Shown here in pieces: positions 58,244-64,000 of a DNA stretch of 64,000 nucleotides. Every line of letters begins with the position of its first letter. Position 1 is the first letter of the stretch. This stretch comes from Saccharomonospora sp. CUA-673 (lineage in GTDB: Bacteria > Actinomycetota > Actinomycetes > Mycobacteriales > Pseudonocardiaceae): contig NZ_MKKE01000022.1 of the NCBI RefSeq assembly GCF_001942305.1, positions 218,256-282,255 of the forward strand. The letters run 5' to 3'. Made by a program: the position numbers and the translations under genes. A model generated the notes under the pieces. It had not been told where the DNA came from. It made no database searches and worked only from the letters and a program-made list of their open reading frames with translations.

Positions 58244-59288
58244 GACGCACCCCCGGTTCCGCCGAGCTCGGCGATGATCCCGCTGAGCCGGCGCAGGCTC
58301 GCCAGCACTCGCTCCTGCGGCATGCCCGGCCATTGCGGACGCAGCAGGATGTTCGCGGGGCCGACGTCGGCGATCAGTTCGCGCAGCTGCGACCGGCAAC
58401 CGTCGGCGTCGCCCAGGATGAAACGCCCCTGGCGCAACTGCTCGAACTCCCGGTCGAAGCTCTGCGACTCCGGCAGGATCGCGTCCTGCCCCCATTCGCG
58501 GTAGGCCGCGTACTTCAGCGTGAGCGCGTCCTTGACGTCGGCGATCGCCGAGGACTCCGTGTCGCCGACGTACACCTCCTGCAGCACGTTCACCTCGGCG
58601 TCGGTGCGCCCGTGCTCGGCGCACGCCTCACGGAAGAACCGCACCTGGCCGGCCAGATAGTCCTTGTCGACGTGGGCGGCGGCCGCGACCCACGGCATCC
58701 CCATGCGGGCGGTGCGGCGCAGCGCGCGTCGGTGTGTCCCGCCAACCAGATCGGCGGGTGCGGCTCCTGCACGGGCCGCAGCGCCGGCCGCACGCGGTCG
58801 AGCTTCACGGCTGCGTTCTCGAACGACACCTCCTCGTCGGTCCACAGTCGACGGACGACGGACAGGTTGTCGAGGAACCGCCGCAGCCGTTCGTCGCGGG
58901 GGACGCCGAACGCGTCGAACTCGACGTCGCGGTAACCTAGTCCGGCACCGACGACGAGCCGGCCGCCGCTCATGATGTCGATCGTGGCAAGCTCCTCGGC
59001 CAGGTCGACCGGATTGCCGAGTGCCATGAGCGTGATCGCCGTGCCGATCCGCATGTCACCGGATTCGGGAATCACCCGGGACAGCACCGCCAACGGATGC
59101 AGGTACTGGAACGGCGCGGCCAGATAGTGCTGGGTCACCCAGGTCGAGTCGAATCCGTTGTCGCGCGCGAAACGCACCTGCTCTATCTGCTCGGCGAAGC
59201 GCGCGTTCGGATCGTCACCCCGGGGAAACTGACTGCACAGCACGAGACCGAAGCGGGGACCGCATGTCGTGGACACCGTGGACACCAT
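58240..59288 (-). CDS. LLM-class flavin-dependent oxidoreductase (frame break near 58725)
   Basis: About 349 residues when joined. ATG 59288. First frame: DNGFDSTWVTQHYLAAPFQYLHPLAVLSRVIPE ... GRLVVGAGLGYRDVEFDAFGV ... PPIWLAGHTDA. Second frame resumes ALRRTARMGMPWVAAAAHVDKDYL and ends at 58240. Restoring one base near 58725 (GCGCGC to GCGGCGC, coding strand) joins them. Luciferase-like FMN monooxygenase inside a CoA-acid operon; possibly removes a side group or oxidises an odd substrate. GTGA coupling to DctP. Confidence 0.86.
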
Positions 59289-59306
59289 TGTCCTTTCAGG
59301 GGAGAG

Positions 59307-60464
59307 TCAGAAGGATCGAGGCATTCCCAATACGTGCTCGGCGAGGTAGGACAGGATCAGGTTCGTGGAGATCGGCGCCACCTGGTACAGGCGCGTCTCG
59401 CGGAACTTGCGTTCGACGTCGTACTCGGCGGTGAACCCGTAACCGCCGTGGGTCTGCAGCGCCGCATTGGCCGCCTCCCACGAGGCCTCGGACGCGAGCA
59501 TCTTGGCCATGTTCGCCTCGGCACCGCAGAACGTGCCGGCGTCGAACAGGTCGCACGCCTTCCAGCGCATGAGGTCGGCGGCCTCGACGTTGGCGTAGGC
59601 GCGGGCGATCGGGAACTGCACGCCCTGGTTCTGCCCGATGGGACGGTCGAACACCACCCGCTCGGTGGCGTACTTCGCGGCCCTGCGCACGAACCAGCGG
59701 CCGTCCCCGATGCATTCCGAGGCGACGAGGATGCGTTCGGCGTTCATCCCGTCGAGCACGTACCGGAACCCGCGCCCCTCCTCACCGACGAGGCTGTCGG
59801 CAGGGATGTGCACGTCGTTGAAGAACACCTCGTTGGTCTCGTGGTTGACCATCGTCCGCAGTGGACGGGCGTCGATCCCCTCGGCCTCGCGCAGGTCGAC
59901 GAGGAACAGGGAGATGCCGTCGGACCGCTTCGCCACCTGGTCGCGCGGGGTGGTTCGCGCCAGCAGCAGCATCAGGTCCGAGTGCTGCAACCGCGAGGTG
60001 AACACCTTCTGGCCGTTCACGACGTAGCCTCCGGCGACGGGTTTGGCCGTCGTGCGGATGCTGGTGGTGTCGGTGCCGGCCGTCGGCTCGGTGATGCCGA
60101 AGGCCTGCAGGCGCAGCTCCCCCGACGCGATCGCAGGCAGGTATCGGCGCTTCTGCTCGTCGCTACCGTGCCGCAGCACCGAACCCATCGTGTACAGCTG
60201 GGCGTGCACCGCGGCCGCGTTGCCGCCGTTCGCGTGGATCTGCTCCAACAGCACCGAGGCGTCGCCGATGCCGACGCCGAGTCCGCCGTAGTCCTCCGGT
60301 ACGAGCGCGCCGAGACAGCCGGTCGTGGTCAGGGCGTCGACGAACTCCTCCGGATACCTGCGCCGGTCGTCGACGTCGCGCCAGTACTCGTCCGGGTAGT
60401 CGGCGCAGATCCGGTCGATGAGCCCTCGAAGGTCGCGCCGCAGATCGCTTTCCGTTGTGGTCAC
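59307..60464 (-). CDS. Acyl-CoA dehydrogenase, helix-G catalytic Glu type
   Basis: 385 residues from GTG 60464 (GTGA overlap with MaoC stop). FITEPTAGTDT-like segment (AFGITEPTAGTDTTSIRTTA). The usual C-terminal YEGT is replaced by LYQVAPISTNLIL, but a Glu is found at NAERILVASECIG, the position used by isovaleryl- and long-chain acyl-CoA dehydrogenases. So it probably is active on a branched short acyl-CoA. Part of the CoA-acid operon. Confidence 0.88.
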   Translation of the reverse strand: MTTTESDLRRDLRGLIDRICADYPDEYWRDVDDRRRYPEEFVDALTTTGCLGALVPEDYGGLGVGIGDASVLLEQIHANGGNAAAVHAQLYTMGSVLRHGSDEQKRRYLPAIASGELRLQAFGITEPTAGTDTTSIRTTAKPVAGGYVVNGQKVFTSRLQHSDLMLLLARTTPRDQVAKRSDGISLFLVDLREAEGIDARPLRTMVNHETNEVFFNDVHIPADSLVGEEGRGFRYVLDGMNAERILVASECIGDGRWFVRRAAKYATERVVFDRPIGQNQGVQFPIARAYANVEAADLMRWKACDLFDAGTFCGAEANMAKMLASEASWEAANAALQTHGGYGFTAEYDVERKFRETRLYQVAPISTNLILSYLAEHVLGMPRSF

Positions 60465-60964
60465 TGTTGATCCCCTCGGGTCCGGTCGGCGCGCGGGCCG
60501 TGGCCGTGTTTGTAGACCATCGCGCTGCGCACGTACTCGATGACCGTCTCGCCGGTCTGCTTGGATCCGGTCGTGCGGACCGTGACGATGCCGAGCCCCG
60601 GTCGCGAGGCCGACTCCCGGGTGGACAACACCTCGGAGCGCGAATGGATCGTGTCGCCCTCGAACACCGGGTTGGGCAACGTGATGTCGGTCCAGCCGAG
60701 GTTGGCGTACACGTTCTGGGAGATGTCGGTGACGCTCTGGCCCGCCACGAGGGCCAGCGTGAACGTCGAGTTGACCAACGGCTGACCGAACTCGGTGCGC
60801 TTGGCGTACTCGTGGTCGAAGTGCAGCGGCGCCGTGTTCTGCGTGAGCAGGGTGAACCAGATGTTGTCGGTCGTGGTCACCGTGCGGCCGAGCGGATGCT
60901 CGAAGACGTCGCCGACGACGAAGTCCTCGAAGAATCGCCCCTGCCATCCCGTGTGGACGGTCAT
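60461..60964 (-). CDS. MaoC-like enoyl-CoA hydratase
   Basis: 167 residues from ATG 60964, overlapping the CoA-transferase stop. Hydratase motif TLLTQNTAPLHFDHEYA with the catalytic His/Asn-type residues, then GQPLVNSTFTLALVAG. Similar single-hot-dog enzymes hydrate mesaconyl- or itaconyl-CoA. Its place between a CoA-transferase and an acyl-CoA dehydrogenase supports a dicarboxylyl-CoA substrate. Confidence 0.9.
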   Translation of the reverse strand: MTVHTGWQGRFFEDFVVGDVFEHPLGRTVTTTDNIWFTLLTQNTAPLHFDHEYAKRTEFGQPLVNSTFTLALVAGQSVTDISQNVYANLGWTDITLPNPVFEGDTIHSRSEVLSTRESASRPGLGIVTVRTTGSKQTGETVIEYVRSAMVYKHGHGPRADRTRGDQQ

Positions 60965-62142
60965 CACTGTCCTTCCCGTAGTGCGGACGTCTGCGGTACC
61001 GCCAACTCGGCGAGCACCGCATCCGTGTGCTGCCCGAGTGCGGGCACGCCGGCACGGTCCGGCGCACGCCCGCCCGGTGTTCCCGTGGGGCGGAGCGTGC
61101 GGACCGTCGAGTCCGGGATCGGCGTCTCGACCCACCGGTCCGGCGCGGCGACCTCGGCGTGGTTCGGCAGGTCACCGACGGGGGTCAAGCGGCTCCACGC
61201 GATGGCCGCCGCGTCGAGGCGTTCGACCAGCTCGTCCGAGGAGTACCGGACGAACCCGGCCGCCACCGCGGCGTCGAGCTCCGTCCGATGGGCGGCACGA
61301 GCGGCGTTCGAGGCGAAACGCGGATCCGTCGTGAGATCCGGATCGCCGAGGACGTCGGAACACAGCCGTGCCCATTCGCGTTCGTTCTGCACGGCGAGCA
61401 TCACCGACACCCCGTCGCCCGCCCGGAACGCCCCGTACGGCGCGATGTTCGGATGCGCCGTACCCATCGGCTCGGGCCACTGCCCGCCGTGCATGGCGAA
61501 GTACAGCGGATAGGCCATCCACTCCAGCAACGAGTCGAACAGCGACACCTCCACCGGCAGCACCTCACCGAAGCGGTCACGGTGCCGCAGCGCGGCGAGA
61601 ACGCCGCTGGTCGCCTGCATGCCGGCCGCGATGTCGGCGATCGACGACCCGGTCTTCGCGGGCGCGCCCGGTGATCCGGTGATCGACATGTGCCCGGCCT
61701 CCGCCTGGATCAGCGCGTCGTAGGCCTTGCGCGTCTCGTTCGGACCGCCCGTGCGGTACCCGGACACGAAACACGCGATCAGGTCCGGATGGTCGGCGCG
61801 GAGTTCGTCGACGGTCAGGCCCATCCGCCTACGGGCGGACGGCGCGAGGTTGGACACCACGACGTCACTGCGGTCCAACAGTGCGTGCAGGGTCGTCAGG
61901 CCCGCCGCGGACTTCAGGTCGAGCTGCACGGACTCCTTACCGCGGTTCAGCCAGACGAAGATGCTGGACATGCCCTCGACGACGTGGTCGTAGCCGCGGG
62001 CGAAGTCACCGCCGTCGGGCCGTTCGATCTTGATCACCCGCGCGCCGAGGTCGGCGAGGTTGCGCGTGGCGAGCGGTGCGGCCACCGCCTGTTCGAGGGC
62101 GGTGACGACGAGTCCGTCCAGGGGCAGCGGCGATCCGGTCAT
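60964..62142 (-). CDS. Class III CoA-transferase (CaiB/BaiF family)
   Basis: 392 residues from ATG 62142. CoA-binding region VIKIERPDGGDFARG, LNRGKESVQLDLKS and the acyl-carrying Asp in TGSSIADIAAGMQA (the family's Asp-169 equivalent). Transfers CoA from a donor such as succinyl-CoA to a carboxylic acid. Translationally coupled to the CitE-type lyase upstream and MaoC downstream, it would activate the imported acid. Confidence 0.92.
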   Translation of the reverse strand: MTGSPLPLDGLVVTALEQAVAAPLATRNLADLGARVIKIERPDGGDFARGYDHVVEGMSSIFVWLNRGKESVQLDLKSAAGLTTLHALLDRSDVVVSNLAPSARRRMGLTVDELRADHPDLIACFVSGYRTGGPNETRKAYDALIQAEAGHMSITGSPGAPAKTGSSIADIAAGMQATSGVLAALRHRDRFGEVLPVEVSLFDSLLEWMAYPLYFAMHGGQWPEPMGTAHPNIAPYGAFRAGDGVSVMLAVQNEREWARLCSDVLGDPDLTTDPRFASNAARAAHRTELDAAVAAGFVRYSSDELVERLDAAAIAWSRLTPVGDLPNHAEVAAPDRWVETPIPDSTVRTLRPTGTPGGRAPDRAGVPALGQHTDAVLAELAVPQTSALREGQ

Positions 62143-62975
62143 GACAACACCTCCGCGGCGTCGAGTCCGAGCAACCCGGCCGCCCGCACGACCACGGGCC
62201 GGTCGACGAACGTGCCGTCCGGCAGCCGGAGCGCACCGGTGCCGTCGCCGGCCCGGTACGCGGCGAGGACCTCGCGCGCCCGGTCGAGTTCCGCCTGCGT
62301 CGGCGCGAACGCCGCGCGCACGGTGTCGATCTGCTTGGGGTGCAGAACGACCTTGCCCGTGAAACCGAGTTCGCGGGCGGCGGCCGCACCTCGCGCGAGA
62401 CCGTCCAGGTCGTCGATGGACGGATGCGGGCCGTCGATCGGCCCGGGGATTCCGGCCGCGGCGCACGCCAGGACGGTCTGCGACCGTGCGTGCAACAACT
62501 CGCGGCCGTCCGCGCTCGGCGTCACCCCGAGTTCGGCGGCCAGGTCGAACGATCCGAACAGGATTGCGTTCACCCGGGGATGTGCCGCGATCTCCCGGGC
62601 TGCGAACACGCCGCTTGCGCCTTCGACGATCGCGGCGACGGGCAGCTCGTCGGGCACCGCCGCCACGTCCTCGGGTTCCTCGACCTTGGGGACGAGCACA
62701 CCGTCGAGCACGCCGGCCAGCTGCCGAACGGCGGCGAGGTCCCCGTCCGCCCACTCGGTGCCGGATGCGTTGATACGGACGACGGTGGACGGGCGCTCCG
62801 CCGACGTCACCGCCGCGAGCGTCTCGACGACCAGCTCCCTGGCCCGCTGCTTGCGGGCAGGGTCGACGGCGTCCTCGAGGTCCACGACAACGGTGTCGGC
62901 CCCGCTGGCCAGTGCCTTCCCGATGCGATCTGCGCGATCACCCGGGACGAACAACACTGTTCCGGTTATTGGCAC
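62139..62975 (-). CDS. HpcH/HpaI aldolase family, CitE-type acyl-CoA lyase
   Basis: 278 residues from GTG 62975, chosen because the likely operator lies directly upstream; an ATG at 62996 would place that operator inside the gene. Landmarks: LFVPGDRADRIGKAL, VVDLEDAVDPARKQ, VVRINASGTEW, VPKVEEPEDV and GKVVLHPKQIDTVR, the standard CitE/malyl- or citramalyl-CoA lyase set with Mg2+-binding Glu/Asp. Cleaves a 3-hydroxyacyl-CoA, for example citramalyl-CoA to pyruvate and acetyl-CoA. First gene of the operon. Confidence 0.9.
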   Translation of the reverse strand: MPITGTVLFVPGDRADRIGKALASGADTVVVDLEDAVDPARKQRARELVVETLAAVTSAERPSTVVRINASGTEWADGDLAAVRQLAGVLDGVLVPKVEEPEDVAAVPDELPVAAIVEGASGVFAAREIAAHPRVNAILFGSFDLAAELGVTPSADGRELLHARSQTVLACAAAGIPGPIDGPHPSIDDLDGLARGAAAARELGFTGKVVLHPKQIDTVRAAFAPTQAELDRAREVLAAYRAGDGTGALRLPDGTFVDRPVVVRAAGLLGLDAAEVLS

Positions 62976-62977
62976 AC

Positions 62978-62994
62978 GTTCCTGTCTTTGGAAC
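62978..62994. promoter_or_regulatory. IclR-type operator between the CoA-acid operon and its regulator
   Basis: GTTCC-TGTCTTT-GGAAC, 5-bp inverted repeat with 7-nt spacer, resembling known IclR-family sites (TTCC/GGAA half-sites). Lies 2 nt upstream of the lyase start and 53 nt from the IclR ATG. Confidence 0.6.
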
Positions 62995-63047
62995 ATGGCT
63001 GATAGGCTGCGTGACCTGAGCCACACCTGTCAAGGGGGAGTCCGAAC

Positions 63048-63827
63048 ATGACCACCGAACCGGAAACGGGAACCCGGGCCGCACTGACCGCATTACGCGT
63101 ACTGGAAACCGTCTCGACCCTGCAGCCCGCCGGCGTCACCGCCGTCGCCCGCGCCGCCGACATCCCGAAAAGCTCGGCCCAGCGCTACCTCCACACCCTC
63201 AAGGAAGCAGGCTGGATCGCACCACTACACGGCGACAAGGCGCGCTGGGCCCTCACCGGCAAGGCACTGACCGTCGGCCTCCGCGCCTCCGACGACGTCG
63301 GCCTCCGCGAAGTCGCCCGCGACACCATGGAACGACTCCGCGACGACACCGCCGAGACCATCCACCTCTCCAGCTTCACCGACACCGCAACGAACCCCGA
63401 CGAAGCACTGGTCATCGTCGACCGACTCGACAGCATGCAACCCGTGCGCACCTGGGTCCGCCTCGGCACCGCAGCCCCCCTGCACGCCAGCTGCAGCGGC
63501 CGCGCCGTCCTCGCCGCCCTCGACGACGACGAAGCCCGCGCCTGGCTCGCCGAACCCCTGCAGCAATACTCCGACCACACCCTCGCGACCGTCGACGACG
63601 TCCTCGCCGACCTCGCGACCATCCGACGAACCGGGTACTCCACCGTCGCCAGCGGATGGCGCCACGGCGTCGGCGCCGTCGGCGCCGCCATCGTCGACCG
63701 ACACGGCCGGCCCGTCGGCGCACTCGCCGTCTCCATGCCCGAGCAGCGGTACTCCCCCGACCGTGCTGCCGAGTTCGGACCCCTCGTCGCCCACGCCGCA
63801 CGGGAGGTCAGCGACGCCTTGGCGTAG
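63048..63827 (+). CDS. IclR-family transcriptional regulator
   Basis: 259 residues. N-terminal winged helix about 8-70 (ALRVLETVSTLQPAGVTAVARAADIPKSSAQRYLHTL) and C-terminal IclR effector domain (LHASCSGRAVLAAL, GYSTVASGWRHGVGAVGAAIVD, ALAVSMPEQRYS). Divergent from the nine-gene operon and probably its regulator through the site at 62978-62994. Array F begins 6 nt after the stop. Confidence 0.93.
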   Translation: MTTEPETGTRAALTALRVLETVSTLQPAGVTAVARAADIPKSSAQRYLHTLKEAGWIAPLHGDKARWALTGKALTVGLRASDDVGLREVARDTMERLRDDTAETIHLSSFTDTATNPDEALVIVDRLDSMQPVRTWVRLGTAAPLHASCSGRAVLAALDDDEARAWLAEPLQQYSDHTLATVDDVLADLATIRRTGYSTVASGWRHGVGAVGAAIVDRHGRPVGALAVSMPEQRYSPDRAAEFGPLVAHAAREVSDALA

Positions 63828-63832
63828 GGGTG

Positions 63833-63875
63833 GCGTGTTGGCATCCAGGGGCGCCGTGTTGGCGTTTCTCGTCGC
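63833..63875 (-). repeat. 21-bp repeat array F (two units plus a decayed one)
   Basis: Units GCGTGTTGGCATCCAGG... and CCGTGTTGGCGTTTCTC..., then a degraded CGGTTTTGTTGATTTGG unit. Immediately followed by copy 2 of the palindromic element, the same order as at 13093-13507. Confidence 0.8.
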
Positions 63876-63898
63876 GGTTTTGTTGATTTGGGGTTGGG

Positions 63899-64000
63899 GT
63901 GCTCGCCGGCGGGCAGGTCTCCGGGATGGTGGGGCGGCTTTGCCGCTGGCGAAGTGGCATCCCTCGACCTCTCGTTTTCGTTTATCACACTGCAGTCAGC
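63899..64000 (+). repeat. Long palindromic element, copy 2 (cut by window edge)
   Basis: About 100 nt nearly identical to 13311-13412, including GGCGGCTTTGCCGCTGG, CATCCCTCGACCTCTCGTTT and the start of the inner arm (ATCACACTGCAGTCAG). The right half lies beyond the window. Confidence 0.8.

Overview
The window is high-GC actinobacterial DNA, probably from the Pseudonocardiaceae. This rests on strong GC3 bias, GTG/TTG starts, ATGA/GTGA-coupled operons, a WS/DGAT acyltransferase, a 13E12-type DUF222/HNH gene and mycobacterial-type fadA/fadB; the genus is inference. No rRNA, tRNA, CRISPR, phage or transposase was found. Most of the window is catabolic: uptake systems for small carboxylates next to enzymes that process them, each with a local GntR, IclR or TetR regulator.

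Layout. 1-3689: a histidine kinase, a NarL-type regulator and a NatA-like ABC exporter (minus strand). 3839-7634: P450, SDR and FAD-linked 2-hydroxyacid oxidase. 7621-12625: an MFS protein, then a tartrate locus (SLC13-type permease, D(-)-tartrate dehydratase, divergent GntR with an AT-rich operator). 12657-19049: CoA-binding protein, a repeat-rich block, the DUF222/HNH gene, a TPP enzyme, a glutathionyl-hydroquinone reductase-like protein and WS/DGAT. 19117-29356: a probable GntR regulon (amidase, D-2-hydroxyacid dehydrogenase, two Asp/Glu-racemase-fold enzymes, GntR, methyltransferase, tartrate/isopropylmalate-type dehydrogenase, semialdehyde dehydrogenase, class III aminotransferase, DUF3830) with one palindrome, ATTGTTGACAAT, at two divergent promoters. 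29600-29932: an isolated 27-residue peptide gene with a chain of palindromes upstream and two 12-bp hairpins downstream. 30131-43545: FAD dehydrogenase, TPP enzyme, a TRAP transporter with an arylmalonate-decarboxylase-like gene inside its operon, a NitT/TauT-type ABC transporter, flavin reductase, quinone oxidoreductase, alpha/beta hydrolase and hydroxyacid dehydrogenase. 43690-51096: fatty-acid beta-oxidation (fadB, fadA, a tandem-TetR regulator, a paired acyl-CoA dehydrogenase operon). 51345-63827: two oxidoreductases and a luciferase-like monooxygenase, then a nine-gene minus-strand operon (PrpD-family protein, TRAP transporter, flavin monooxygenase, acyl-CoA dehydrogenase, MaoC hydratase, class III CoA-transferase, CitE-type lyase) opposite an IclR gene. 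The logic of that operon resembles C5-dicarboxylate (itaconate/mesaconate-like) catabolism.

Two features cut across the window. First, at least twelve otherwise intact genes are split by one missing base, and in each case restoring a doublet (GG, CC or TT) rejoins the frames. This looks like systematic under-calling in the underlying sequence rather than gene decay, so these genes are annotated as single CDSs with the break stated. Second, a 21-bp repeat family forms short arrays at six intergenic sites, most of them just downstream of stop codons. Two of the arrays sit beside copies of a longer palindromic element.
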